Of a stretch of DNA of 64,000 bases, positions 31,128-39,963 are shown piece after piece. The position numbers and the translations under genes were made by a program. This DNA comes from Croceibacterium_B sp963783195 (GTDB taxonomy: Bacteria; Pseudomonadota; Alphaproteobacteria; Sphingomonadales; Sphingomonadaceae). Each line of letters starts with the position of its first letter. Position 1 is the first letter of the stretch. The DNA is taken from NCBI GenBank assembly GCA_963783195.1, contig CAWAMV010000003.1, positions 1 to 64,000 on the forward strand. The letters are read 5' to 3'. Below the pieces are notes generated by a model. It worked only from the letters and a program-made list of their open reading frames with translations, did no database searches and was not told where the DNA came from.

Positions 31128-32951
31128 ATGAGCGGTGGCGAGAACAAGGAAGACAAGGACCAGCGCGATCCCGCCGACTGGGGCACCGTACGCCGCTTCC
31201 TTCCCTATCTGTGGCCCAAGAACAGGCCCGACCTGCGCTGGCGGATTTCCCTCGCCGCGCTGTTCGTGCTGCTGGCCAAGACGGTCGTGCTCGCCCTCCC
31301 CTTCGCCTACGCCCGCGCGGTCGACGCGATGGCGGGAGAAGCGGGCGGCGCGGTTGCCGTCGCACTCGGCATGGTGCTCGCCTATTCGGCCGGCCGGTTC
31401 GCCGTCGTCGCCTTCGACAACGTGCGCAACATCATCTTCGAACGCGTCGGGCAGGACGCGGTCCGCCACCTGACCGAGGACGTCTTCGGACGGCTTCACC
31501 AGCTCAGTCTCCGCTTTCACCTCTCTCGCCGCACGGGCGAGGTGACCAAGGTCGTCGAGCGCGGGACGAAGTCGATCAATTCGATGATCTACTTCCTGCT
31601 GTTCAACATCATGCCCACCGTGGTCGAGCTCGCGGTCGTGGCTGCCATCTTCTACTTCAAGTTCGGCTGGGAAATGGTCGCGGCGACGGCGGTCACTGTC
31701 GTGGTCTACGTGTGGCTCACCCGCACGATCACCGAATGGCGCACCAAGCTGCGCGCGCAGATGAACGAGCTTGACGGCACGGCCCTGGCCCGGGCGGTCG
31801 ACTCGCTGCTCAATTACGAGACGGTGAAGTACTTCGGCGCGGAGCATCGCGAGCGGGAGCGCTACGGTTCGGCCGCGCGCGCTTACGCGGAGGCGGCGAT
31901 CAAGAGCGAGAACTCGCTCGGCCTGCTCAACATAGCGCAGGCGCTGATCATGAACCTGCTGATGGCGGCCGCCATGGCCTTCACCGTATGGAAGTGGAGC
32001 CTGGGCGAGCTCAGCCCGGGCGACCTGGTTCTGATCCAGACCTACCTAACGCAGCTGTTCCGTCCGCTCGACATGCTCGGCTGGGTCTATCGCACGATCC
32101 GCCAGGGGCTGATCGACATGGCCATGATGTTCCGCCTGATCGATTCCGAGGTCGAAGTGAAGGACGCTCCCGGTGCGCCGGCACTGGTGGTCGACCGGCC
32201 CACGGTGGTGTTTGACGACGTCGTGTTCGGCTACGACCGCAATCGGGAGATCCTGCACGGGCTCAGCTTCGAGGTACCGGCAGGCGGCCACGTTGCCATC
32301 GTGGGCCCTTCTGGCGCAGGCAAGAGCACGATCGGCCGCCTGCTGTTCCGGTTCTACGATCCGTGGAGCGGGCGCATCCTGATCGACGGGCAGGACATCC
32401 GCGAAGTGACGCAGGAAACGCTGCGCCGCCACATCGGCATCGTTCCCCAGGACTCCGTCCTGTTCAACGAAACAATCGGCTACAACATTGCCTATGGCCG
32501 GGAAGGCGCGAGCGAGGACGAGGTGATCGCGGCTGCGCGCGACGCGGCGATCCTGCCTTTCATCCGCAAGCTGCCCGAAGGCTTCGATACCGAAGTCGGC
32601 GAGCGCGGGCTCAAGCTTTCTGGCGGCGAAAAGCAACGCGTGGCCATCGCGCGCACGCTGCTGAAGAACCCGCCGATCCTGCTGCTCGACGAGGCAACCA
32701 GCGCGCTCGACACGCGCACCGAACAGGACATTCTCGGCACGCTCAAGCGCGTCTCGCGCCATCGCACCAGCCTGTCCATCGCGCACCGGCTCTCGACCAT
32801 CGCCGACAGCGATTTGATCTATGTCATGCACGAAGGTCTCCTGGCAGAGCAGGGTACGCACGTCGAACTACTGCGCAAGGATGGACTCTATGCCGAGATG
32901 TGGACCAGACAGGCGCATGAACGCGAGAGTCTGGACGAGGCCGCGGAGTGA
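31128..32951 (+). CDS. Atm1/HMT-type ABC exporter (fused permease and ATPase)
   Basis: This 607-residue half-transporter has a six-helix membrane domain (about 30-320) and a nucleotide-binding domain with Walker A GPSGAGKST, signature LSGGEKQR and Walker B ILLLDEAT. The tract GTKSINSMIYFLLFNIMPTVVEL and VKYFGAEHRE are typical of the Atm1 subfamily. Relatives export glutathione-derived or polysulfide compounds linked to cytosolic Fe-S assembly and heavy-metal tolerance. ATG 31128 begins MSGGENKEDKD; a start at 31092 would add twelve residues. Confidence 0.9.
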   Translation: MSGGENKEDKDQRDPADWGTVRRFLPYLWPKNRPDLRWRISLAALFVLLAKTVVLALPFAYARAVDAMAGEAGGAVAVALGMVLAYSAGRFAVVAFDNVRNIIFERVGQDAVRHLTEDVFGRLHQLSLRFHLSRRTGEVTKVVERGTKSINSMIYFLLFNIMPTVVELAVVAAIFYFKFGWEMVAATAVTVVVYVWLTRTITEWRTKLRAQMNELDGTALARAVDSLLNYETVKYFGAEHRERERYGSAARAYAEAAIKSENSLGLLNIAQALIMNLLMAAAMAFTVWKWSLGELSPGDLVLIQTYLTQLFRPLDMLGWVYRTIRQGLIDMAMMFRLIDSEVEVKDAPGAPALVVDRPTVVFDDVVFGYDRNREILHGLSFEVPAGGHVAIVGPSGAGKSTIGRLLFRFYDPWSGRILIDGQDIREVTQETLRRHIGIVPQDSVLFNETIGYNIAYGREGASEDEVIAAARDAAILPFIRKLPEGFDTEVGERGLKLSGGEKQRVAIARTLLKNPPILLLDEATSALDTRTEQDILGTLKRVSRHRTSLSIAHRLSTIADSDLIYVMHEGLLAEQGTHVELLRKDGLYAEMWTRQAHERESLDEAAE

Positions 32952-32955
32952 TATT

Positions 32956-32981
32956 GTAACGCTGTGTAGCGCTCGCGTTAC
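32956..32981. promoter_or_regulatory. Inverted repeat GTAACGC-N12-GCGTTAC
   Basis: GTAACGC (32956-32962) and GCGTTAC (32975-32981) form a perfect 7-bp inverted repeat with a 12-bp spacer. It lies just after the ABC transporter stop and 73 bp upstream of the cytochrome lipoprotein start. It is a plausible dimeric repressor site; no cognate regulator is nearby. Confidence 0.45.
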
Positions 32982-33053
32982 CGTAAAGTCCTTGCCGCGC
33001 GGCAGGTGCGGGGCCCATCGAACGGGGGCCCACTTCCGGGCGGAGGATGTACG

Positions 33054-33632
33054 ATGAAAGCGCTGACCCTGCTGCCCCTTCTATTCGCCGCTGCCGCCTG
33101 TTCGAAAGGCGAGGCGCCGCAGGAGCCCGAACAGGCCACGGTCCACGAGATCATGACCGAGAAGATCGACGGTAACGCCGATCCCTTGTGGGAAATCACC
33201 AACACCGCGCTCAACGAGAATGCGGAAGTCGACCCGACCAAGCTGTCCGACGAACAGTGGGCCGAAGTCGAGAAGCGCGCCCTGGCGGTCAAGGCGGGCG
33301 CCGACGAACTGGCCGGGCTGGAAAAGCTGGTCGTCGTCAAGCCGGGCGTGAAGATCTCAGACGAGGACGTCGAGGGCGGCACGACTTCGGCCAAGGTCCA
33401 GTCCTACCTCGACGCGCGGCCCGATGACTTCCGGAATTTCGCCGGGGTGCTTTCGGCGCACATGGCCGATTTGGCGGCAGCGGCAAAAGCGCATGACGGC
33501 GTCAAGGCGACCCCGCTGGTCGACCAGCTCGACGGGGTATGCGAGAGCTGCCACCTCGAGTTCTGGTATCCCGACCAGAAGGGACTGGTGCAGAAGATCC
33601 GCCGGGAAAACGGCGACGACCCGACGACCTGA
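33054..33632 (+). CDS. Lipoprotein with C-terminal haem c motif (cytochrome c'-like)
   Basis: A 192-residue protein. The lipoprotein signal MKALTLLPLLFAAAAC has its lipobox cysteine at position 16. The body is predicted mostly helical. Near the C-terminus lies C163-E-S-C166-H167 followed by LEFWYP. Haem attachment at the C-terminal end of a helical domain is the pattern of class II cytochromes (cytochrome c'). GGAGG precedes ATG 33054. It is followed 23 bp later by a paralogue with the same layout. Confidence 0.85.
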   Translation: MKALTLLPLLFAAAACSKGEAPQEPEQATVHEIMTEKIDGNADPLWEITNTALNENAEVDPTKLSDEQWAEVEKRALAVKAGADELAGLEKLVVVKPGVKISDEDVEGGTTSAKVQSYLDARPDDFRNFAGVLSAHMADLAAAAKAHDGVKATPLVDQLDGVCESCHLEFWYPDQKGLVQKIRRENGDDPTT

Positions 33633-33655
33633 AAAAAGCGATGAGGAGGGATTTG

Positions 33656-34189
33656 ATGAAGTTTTCGAGCATAGCAACGGTGGCGGTCGTTCTGCTGGCC
33701 GTGGCGGCCTGCACGACGACCGGCGCGGTCCCTCCCCCTTCCGGTCTCGATGTTCGCCGGACAATGGTCGATTCCATCAATCCGGCCGCGCTGGCGATCT
33801 GGGACGTCGGCAACAATGCTGTCGACGAGGAAGGCGCGCCCGATCCTTCGCAGATAGACACCGCCGCAATCGCGAGGCTGCACGAGAGCGCAACGTCGAT
33901 GTCGGATACCGCCAAGCGCCTTGCGGAGGCGCCCGTTCTGCGGGCATCGGGTCCCGATCTCGTCGGCGGCAAGGTACCCGAAGGCGTTGCCAGCCGCGAA
34001 CAGATCCAGGCCGCGATCGATGCGAACCCGGCGGGCTTCCGCGCATATGCCAGGGTCATGCAAGGCCAGGCCGATGCCATCGTCGCGGCGGCCGATGCAA
34101 AGGATACCGCCACCCTCGCCCAGCTCGTGACGGGCTTCGACGGCGCCTGCCAGTCGTGCCACGAGAAATACTGGTACGTTTCGCAATAG
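33656..34189 (+). CDS. Second lipoprotein with C-terminal haem c motif
   Basis: A 177-residue lipoprotein (lipobox LAVAAC, Cys19). It has the same layout as the gene before it and ends with C165-Q-S-C168-H169-EKYWYV. Shared features include an early 'L/A-x-W-[ED]-[IV]' segment (PLWEITN and LAIWDVG), the CxSCH motif and an aromatic pair after it. The strong site GAGGAGGG lies 5 bases upstream of ATG 33656, so this start is preferred to ATG 33641. The two proteins are probably a paralogous pair of membrane-anchored periplasmic electron carriers. Confidence 0.85.
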   Translation: MKFSSIATVAVVLLAVAACTTTGAVPPPSGLDVRRTMVDSINPAALAIWDVGNNAVDEEGAPDPSQIDTAAIARLHESATSMSDTAKRLAEAPVLRASGPDLVGGKVPEGVASREQIQAAIDANPAGFRAYARVMQGQADAIVAAADAKDTATLAQLVTGFDGACQSCHEKYWYVSQ

Positions 34190-34233
34190 TCTCTCTCTCC
34201 GCTGCGCGCTAAACCGGCGCGGGGGAGAGGGCG

Positions 34234-34716
34234 ATGGAATGGTTTCGCTGGATCGAACAGACGCCCGCCTCGGTGTTCGTCCGCGAGGACTTCTACGCCT
34301 ATTTCGTGCTGCTGATCTTCCACGCCTGGGGCATGGCGCTGCTCGTAGGAGGCGGGATCGCCGTGTCCTTGCGAACGATGGGCGTGGCGAGCGCGACGCG
34401 GATCGAGCGCTTTGCCCAGTTCATTCCCTGGATGAAGGCGGGCGCCGTCCTGGCGATCCTGTCGGGCATCGGCCTTCTGCTCGGCTATCCGGCCAAGGCG
34501 CTGACCAACTGGATCTTCGCGCTCAAGTTCGTCTGCCTCATCGGCGCAGCGCTGCTGGTGCGGCACATTGCGCGCACATGGTTTTCGGGCGCGGCGCCGC
34601 TGCCGCCCCGCGCCCGCTGGACGGGCACCACGGCGCTGGCCCTGTGGCTGGGCAGCGTCGCTTGCGGCAAGTTGCTGCTCTACACGAACACCGTGCTCAT
34701 GGCGTCCGATGGCTGA
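34234..34716 (+). CDS. Four-helix membrane protein, partner of the haem lipoproteins
   Basis: A 160-residue protein with about four membrane helices. The segment FVLLIFHAWGMALLVGGG places a histidine in the first helix. It resembles the next gene in size, topology and this FHAWG/VHFTG helix, so the two are probably paralogues (DUF6644-like). Histidines in helix 1 and after helix 3 (LVRHIARTW) could in principle bind haem b, but this is inference. It begins 44 bp after the second lipoprotein and overlaps the next gene by 8 bp. Confidence 0.75.
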   Translation: MEWFRWIEQTPASVFVREDFYAYFVLLIFHAWGMALLVGGGIAVSLRTMGVASATRIERFAQFIPWMKAGAVLAILSGIGLLLGYPAKALTNWIFALKFVCLIGAALLVRHIARTWFSGAAPLPPRARWTGTTALALWLGSVACGKLLLYTNTVLMASDG

Positions 34717-35251
34717 GATGCCCCGCGACCCGCTGTTCGATCCCGTCGCAATCGTCGAATTCGCGATCCGCAGCGGCATCTACGACATCATGTATTCGCA
34801 ATGGGGCTGGCCGATCGTCGAAATCGTCCACTTCACCGGCCTGTGTCTGTTGATCGGCGCGGTCGGCGCTTTCGACTTGCGCATGATCGGCTGGGTCAAG
34901 GGCCTGAAGCTCTCCGCCTTGCACCGGCTCGTGCCGTTCGGCGTGCTCGGGTTTGCTCTGAGCGTCTCCAGCGGACTGATGTTCGTGGTCTCCGCACCCG
35001 ACCAGTACCTGTACAATCCTGCCTTCCAGACAAAGCTGCTGCTGATGGCGGTGGCCGGGATGAACATGGCCGGTTTTTACGCCACCACCGCACGCAGGCT
35101 TGAAGCGTTGCCGGAGGATGCGCCTCCGCCACGTGCCGCACGCGTTTTTGCTGCGGTATCGCTTCTCGCCTGGTTTGGAGCGATCGCCTGCGGCCGGGTC
35201 ATTACCGCCTTCAGGCCGCCCGCCTGGGAGTGGTGCGCCTGGTGCGGCTGA
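34709..35251 (+). CDS. DUF6644-like four-helix membrane protein
   Basis: A 180-residue membrane protein with a conserved N-terminal amphipathic part (DPVAIVEFAIRSG), then a helix with VEIVHFTGLCLLIGAV, and three more helices. FDLRMIGWVKG and HRLVPFGVLGFALS lie in the loop and second helix. It overlaps the preceding gene, so the pair should be translated together. The four genes from 33.05 to 35.25 kb look like one module with two periplasmic haem c lipoproteins and two membrane proteins. The role is unknown; electron transfer to or from the membrane is one possibility. Confidence 0.78.
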   Translation: MAEMPRDPLFDPVAIVEFAIRSGIYDIMYSQWGWPIVEIVHFTGLCLLIGAVGAFDLRMIGWVKGLKLSALHRLVPFGVLGFALSVSSGLMFVVSAPDQYLYNPAFQTKLLLMAVAGMNMAGFYATTARRLEALPEDAPPPRAARVFAAVSLLAWFGAIACGRVITAFRPPAWEWCAWCG

Positions 35252-35370
35252 ACCGCATCGGGCAATCGCAGGCCTTGTGTTGTGCAGTGCAGCAAGGCAG
35301 GGCGGTTCCTCGCTGAAAAAATCCATCCTCCGGCGCGTTCGACGCGCCGCCCAATGCTGTCTGGATCATC

Positions 35371-36864
35371 ATGACTATCGTCGAGTCGCTGCGGCGGGAC
35401 TGGCTTTCCAACGTCCGCGCCGACATCCTCGCCGGGCTCGTCGTCGCCCTCGCCCTCATTCCCGAAGCGATCGGTTTTTCGCTCATCGCCGGCGTCGACC
35501 CACGCGTCGGGCTCTACGCGTCTATCGCGATTGCCATGGTGATCGCGTTCACCGGCGGGCGGACCGGGATGATCTCGGCCGCCACGGCGGCAGTTGCGGT
35601 CGTCGTCGTCCCGCTGGTGCGCGAGCACGGGGTTGAATATCTCTTTGCCGCGACGATCCTGATGGGCGTGATCCAGGCGATCGCCTCGGTCCTGCGGCTC
35701 GACCTGCTGATGCAGTTCGTCTCCCGCTCGGTCATCACCGGCTTCGTCAACGCGCTGGCGATCCTGATCTTCCTGGCGCAGGTGCCGCAGCTCGTTGACG
35801 TGGGGTGGGAGACATACGCCATGGTCGCGGCGGGCCTGGCGATCATCTATCTCCTGCCCCGACTGACGACGGCAATTCCCTCGCCGCTCGCCGCGATTCT
35901 GGTGCTCAGCGCACTTTCGATCGGTCTGGCGATCCCGGTCCATACCGTCGGCGACATGGGCAAACTGCCCGAGGGGCTTCCTTATCTGGTGCTGCCGAAG
36001 GTCCCGCTGACGCTGGAGACGCTTAGCATCATCCTGCCGTACTCGCTGACGATGGCCGCCGTCGGTTTGCTCGAATCGCTGCTTACCGCGCAAATCGTCG
36101 ACGACATGACGCACACCGACAGCGACAAGCGCCGCGAGTGCGCCGGACAGGGCGCGGCCAATGTCGTCGCTGCGCTGTTTGGCGGCATGGGCGGCTGCGC
36201 GATGATCGGGCAGTCGGTCATCAACGTAACCTCGGGCGGGCGCGGGCGACTGTCGACCTTCGCCGCCGGCCTGTCTTTGCTGATAATGCTCGCGCTGCTC
36301 GGCGAGTGGGTCGGCCGCGTGCCCATGCCCGCGCTGGTCGCGGTGATGATCATGGTCTCGATCGGCACCTTCAGCTGGAACTCTATCCCGAATGTCCGGC
36401 GCCACCCCTGGCAGTCGTCGGTCGTGATGATCGCCACGGTCGTTGTAGTCGTGGCAACGCACAACCTCGCGCTGGGCGTGCTGGTCGGCGTTCTCCTGTC
36501 GGGCGTTTTCTTTGCCGGCAAGGTCCGCTCGATGTTCTCGGTCGAGCGGCGGCGCGAGGCCGAGACGGCGATCTACACGATCACCGGGCAGATCTTCTTC
36601 GCCTCGGTCGACCGCCTGAGTCGCGCGATGGGGCCGGAGAGCCTCCGGCCGGACCCTGCCGACCACGTCCTGATCGACGTGACGCGGGCGCACTTCTGGG
36701 ACATCTCCGGCGTCGACGTGCTCGACAAGGTGGTCGAGCGGATGCGCCGCAACGGGCGCAGCGTGCAGGTCGTCGGGCTGAACGAGGCGAGCGCAGATCT
36801 CGTCGACCGGTTTGCCCGGACGGACAAGACTGGTGTCGAAATCGGCCTGGCGCCCCACCCCTGA
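35371..36864 (+). CDS. SulP-family anion transporter with STAS domain
   Basis: A 497-residue inner-membrane transporter. The N-terminal membrane domain carries the SulP pattern (DILAGLVVALALIPEAIGFS near residue 18, and the later GQGAANVVAALFGGMGGCAMIGQS stretch). A cytoplasmic STAS domain occupies about 405-495. Family members carry sulfate, bicarbonate or dicarboxylates. The substrate cannot be told from sequence; no sulfate assimilation or carbonic anhydrase gene is adjacent. Confidence 0.9.
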   Translation: MTIVESLRRDWLSNVRADILAGLVVALALIPEAIGFSLIAGVDPRVGLYASIAIAMVIAFTGGRTGMISAATAAVAVVVVPLVREHGVEYLFAATILMGVIQAIASVLRLDLLMQFVSRSVITGFVNALAILIFLAQVPQLVDVGWETYAMVAAGLAIIYLLPRLTTAIPSPLAAILVLSALSIGLAIPVHTVGDMGKLPEGLPYLVLPKVPLTLETLSIILPYSLTMAAVGLLESLLTAQIVDDMTHTDSDKRRECAGQGAANVVAALFGGMGGCAMIGQSVINVTSGGRGRLSTFAAGLSLLIMLALLGEWVGRVPMPALVAVMIMVSIGTFSWNSIPNVRRHPWQSSVVMIATVVVVVATHNLALGVLVGVLLSGVFFAGKVRSMFSVERRREAETAIYTITGQIFFASVDRLSRAMGPESLRPDPADHVLIDVTRAHFWDISGVDVLDKVVERMRRNGRSVQVVGLNEASADLVDRFARTDKTGVEIGLAPHP

Positions 36865-36880
36865 GTGTGCGGAACCTGCC

Positions 36881-38191
36881 TCAGAGAATGTATTTGCTGA
36901 GGTCGCTGTCGCCGGCGAGGTCGGAGAGGCGCTCCCGAACATAGGCGGCGTCGATCGTCACCGTCTCGCCCGTCCGGTCCTCGGCCTCGAAGCTCAGTTC
37001 CTCAAGCAGCCGCTCCATCACCGTCTGCAGACGGCGGGCACCGATGTTCTCGACGCTCTCGTTGACTTGCGCAGCGATCCTGGCGACTTCGCGCACCGCA
37101 TCATCGGCGAAGTCGAGCGTCACGTCCTCGGTCCCGAGCAATGCGCGGTACTGCTCGACCAGGTTCGCCTTGGTCTCCTTGAGGATACGGACGAAGTCCT
37201 CCTCGGTCAGGCTGCGCAGTTCGACCCGGATCGGCAAGCGCCCCTGCAGTTCGGGCAGCATGTCGCTCGGCTTGGCGACGTGGAACGCGCCGCTGGCGAT
37301 GAACAGCACGTGGTCGGTCTTCATCGGGCCATACTTGGTCGAGACCGTCGTGCCCTCGATCAGCGGCAGCAGGTCGCGCTGCACTCCTTCGCGGCTGACC
37401 GAACCACCGCGAACGTCGGACACGGCGATCTTGTCGATCTCGTCGAGGAAGACGATGCCGTTCGTCTCGGCGTTGGCCAGCGCCACGCGGGCGACGTCAT
37501 CCTGGTCCATGCGCTTCTCGGCCTCCTCGTCGACCAGCTTGTCCCACGCGTCGGGGACCTTGAGCTTGCGCCGCTTGAGGTTGTTCTTGCCCATCGCCTT
37601 GCCGAACATCTCCGACAGGTTGATCATGCCGACATTGCCGCCGCCGGGGATGTCGAACGGCATCTGCGGCGCGTCCTCGACCTCGATCTCGACTTCGGTG
37701 TCGTTCATGGCGTTCTGGACGATGCGCTCGCGGAAAGCCTCGCGGGTCGCCTCGCTGGCGTTCTCGCCGACGAGGGCCTTGAGCAGGCGGTCCATCGCCG
37801 CCTTGCTGGCGGCTTCGCGCACCGCCTCGCGGCGGCGGTCCTTCTCGAGCCGGATCGCCTCTTCCACCAGGTCGCGGGCGATCTGCTCCACGTCCCGGCC
37901 GACATAGCCGACCTCGGTGAACTTGGTCGCCTCGACCTTTACGAACGGCGCCTCGGCCAGCTTCGCCAGCCGGCGGCTGATCTCGGTCTTGCCGCAGCCG
38001 GTGGGGCCGATCATCAGGATGTTCTTGGGCGTCACCTCGTCACGCAGGTCCGCGTGGAGGCGCTGCCGCCGCCAGCGGTTGCGCAATGCCACCGCGACGG
38101 CGCGCTTCGCTTCCGCCTGGCCGATGATGTGCTCGTCGAGCGCGGAAACGATGGCCTTGGGGGTGAGGTTTTCGATGGATGATCCCGTCAT
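36881..38191 (-). CDS. hslU: ATP-dependent protease ATPase subunit HslU
   Basis: A 436-residue AAA+ unfoldase that feeds substrates to HslV. Walker A is GPTGCGKT (residues 62-69); the pore motif GYVGRD follows; Walker B is IVFLDEIDKI; the C-terminal SKYIL tail docks into HslV. Its usual partner hslV lies upstream on the same strand but is separated by a 1.1-kb oxidoreductase gene, which is unusual. ATG 38191 begins MTGSSIENLTP. Confidence 0.95.
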   Translation of the reverse strand: MTGSSIENLTPKAIVSALDEHIIGQAEAKRAVAVALRNRWRRQRLHADLRDEVTPKNILMIGPTGCGKTEISRRLAKLAEAPFVKVEATKFTEVGYVGRDVEQIARDLVEEAIRLEKDRRREAVREAASKAAMDRLLKALVGENASEATREAFRERIVQNAMNDTEVEIEVEDAPQMPFDIPGGGNVGMINLSEMFGKAMGKNNLKRRKLKVPDAWDKLVDEEAEKRMDQDDVARVALANAETNGIVFLDEIDKIAVSDVRGGSVSREGVQRDLLPLIEGTTVSTKYGPMKTDHVLFIASGAFHVAKPSDMLPELQGRLPIRVELRSLTEEDFVRILKETKANLVEQYRALLGTEDVTLDFADDAVREVARIAAQVNESVENIGARRLQTVMERLLEELSFEAEDRTGETVTIDAAYVRERLSDLAGDSDLSKYIL

Positions 38192-38223
38192 GCGCCGCCA
38201 ATTGGGGTGCGCGGGCGATTGCT

Positions 38224-39306
38224 TCAAGGCGTACAGGCGCCGTTGATCGCGGCATGGGCGGCAAGGATGCGCGAGATCGCCGCTTCGGTCGTGGTCGCTT
38301 CCTCCTGCCCCCGTTCGTACGTTCCGCCCAGCAGGATGCCGTCGGGCCGGGGGAACATGTAGCCGCCGCGCAGTTCGTAGGCGTATTGCACCTCGGGCTG
38401 GGGCAGGAGCACGGCGAGCTGCCCGCGCATGGGAACCAGCTCCGCGTCCCCGAACAACGAGCGCGCGCCGAGGCCGGTGCAATTGAACACCACCGCCTCC
38501 GGCAAGGCGGCGACATGGTCCGGAGCGTCGAAATTCTGCACCTGGATTGTGCCACCAGCGGTGATGAAATCGTCGGTCAGCTGCGCCAGGTAGCGCCCCA
38601 TCTCGACGTACATTGTCTGATAGCGTTCGACCTCATGGCCGGGAAATGGACTGTGCAGCCCGGCGAGGTCGACCGCACCGGCATGGAGCATCGCTTCGGG
38701 CCCGGTACGCCGGCCAATGCCCTCCTCAAAGGTGGGCAGCCAGCGTACGCCGTAATGGTCCCCGACCATTATCTGGAACCGCCGCCAGGAATAGTCGAGC
38801 GCGGCGGCAAACTGCGCGCGCCAGGCATCGTCGACCGAGTCGTCGCGATAGAGCAGCGCGGGCATGATCTGGCCACCGGCGACGTTGGAGGTGGTGTCGG
38901 GCGGCAGCGCGGCGGCATAGATCGTCACCCGCCGGCCGCGCTCCTGTGCCAGCCGGGCCGTGGACAGACCCATGACCCCCGCGCCCAGCACCGCGACCGG
39001 TCCAGCCGTGCCGGGCAGCCCAAGGTCGACCGCCAGCTTCGACGAGCCCCAGCTGAGCGTAATGCCCGACCCGCCGTGTCCGTAGTTGTGCACCAGCCGC
39101 TTGGCCCCGAAGGGTTCGGCGCGGACGACGAAGCCGGAGCGGCGATAGGGTCGAAGGCCGGCGACCAGCCGGATCACGCGATTGCGCCAAACCAGCACTC
39201 TCGGCAGGCAGGCGGTGGGGCTCGCCGCTAGGCGGACGTTTGGGGTGGCGCAGGCAGCAAGCAGCCCGGTGGCCGTGGTGGAAACAAGAAAGCCGCGCCG
39301 ATCCAT
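38224..39306 (-). CDS. FAD-dependent D-amino-acid-oxidase-like protein with permuted order
   Basis: A 360-residue flavoprotein. An N-terminal twin-arginine signal with lipobox (DRRGFLVST, LLAAC with Cys19) suggests export. The motif GLRPYR (50-55) and VHNYGHGG (72-79), which in D-amino-acid oxidases sit at the C-terminus, come first here. The Rossmann FAD motif VLGAGVMG (106-113) follows, and the chain ends soon after LLGGTYERG. The family order therefore looks circularly permuted. The gene lies between hslV (53 bp upstream) and hslU (32 bp downstream). Substrate is unknown; a D-amino acid or related amine is a guess from the family. Confidence 0.85.
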   Translation of the reverse strand: MDRRGFLVSTTATGLLAACATPNVRLAASPTACLPRVLVWRNRVIRLVAGLRPYRRSGFVVRAEPFGAKRLVHNYGHGGSGITLSWGSSKLAVDLGLPGTAGPVAVLGAGVMGLSTARLAQERGRRVTIYAAALPPDTTSNVAGGQIMPALLYRDDSVDDAWRAQFAAALDYSWRRFQIMVGDHYGVRWLPTFEEGIGRRTGPEAMLHAGAVDLAGLHSPFPGHEVERYQTMYVEMGRYLAQLTDDFITAGGTIQVQNFDAPDHVAALPEAVVFNCTGLGARSLFGDAELVPMRGQLAVLLPQPEVQYAYELRGGYMFPRPDGILLGGTYERGQEEATTTEAAISRILAAHAAINGACTP

Positions 39307-39359
39307 CGGCCGACTATTGCCTTCCGGCCCGTTCGTGTCGAGCGGTCCTTCCGGCGGGT

Positions 39360-39920
39360 CTAGACGACCTCGACGGTCACCCGATCGTTCGTAAAGACGC
39401 AGACTTCCGCGGCGACTTCCATCGCCCGGCGGGCGATCTTCTCGGCGTCTTCCTCGTAGGGGTCGAGCGCGCGGGCGGCGGACAGGGCATAGTTGCCGCC
39501 TGAACCGATGGCCGCGACCCCACCCTCCGGCTCAAGCACGTCGCCGTTGCCGGTCAGCACCAGCAGGGTGTCCGCGTCGGCCACGATCATCAGCGCCTCG
39601 AGGTTGCGCAGGTACTTGTCCGTCCGCCAGTCCTTGGCGAGTTCGACCGCCGCGCGCAGGAGCTGGCCGGAATACTGCTCGAGTTTCTTCTCGAGCCGCT
39701 CGAACAGGGTGAAGGCATCGGCGGTGGCCCCGGCGAATCCGGCGACGACCTTGTCGTCCTTGCCGATCCGGCGGACCTTGCGCGCATTGGGCTTCATCAC
39801 GGTGTTGCCCATCGAAACCTGGCCGTCGCCGGCAATGACGGTCTTGCCGCCCTTCCGCACGCCGATGATGGTGGTGCCATGCCAGCTGGGCATGCCGCGA
39901 TTGTCAGTCTGTCCGTCCAT
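39360..39920 (-). CDS. hslV: ATP-dependent protease peptidase subunit HslV
   Basis: A 186-residue threonine peptidase of the proteasome beta fold. The catalytic Thr is in HGTTIIGVRKGGK after a short propeptide. The family segments AGDGQVSMGNTVMK and IGSGGNYALSAARAL are intact. ATG 39920 gives MDGQTDNRGMPSWHGTT; an internal ATG at 39893 would give a nine-residue shorter propeptide. It degrades proteins unfolded by HslU. It is preceded by bamE in the same direction, 43 bp upstream. Confidence 0.95.
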   Translation of the reverse strand: MDGQTDNRGMPSWHGTTIIGVRKGGKTVIAGDGQVSMGNTVMKPNARKVRRIGKDDKVVAGFAGATADAFTLFERLEKKLEQYSGQLLRAAVELAKDWRTDKYLRNLEALMIVADADTLLVLTGNGDVLEPEGGVAAIGSGGNYALSAARALDPYEEDAEKIARRAMEVAAEVCVFTNDRVTVEVV

Positions 39921-39963
39921 GTGCGGCCATATGGGACGGACGGGAAACGGCTTCAAGCGCAGG

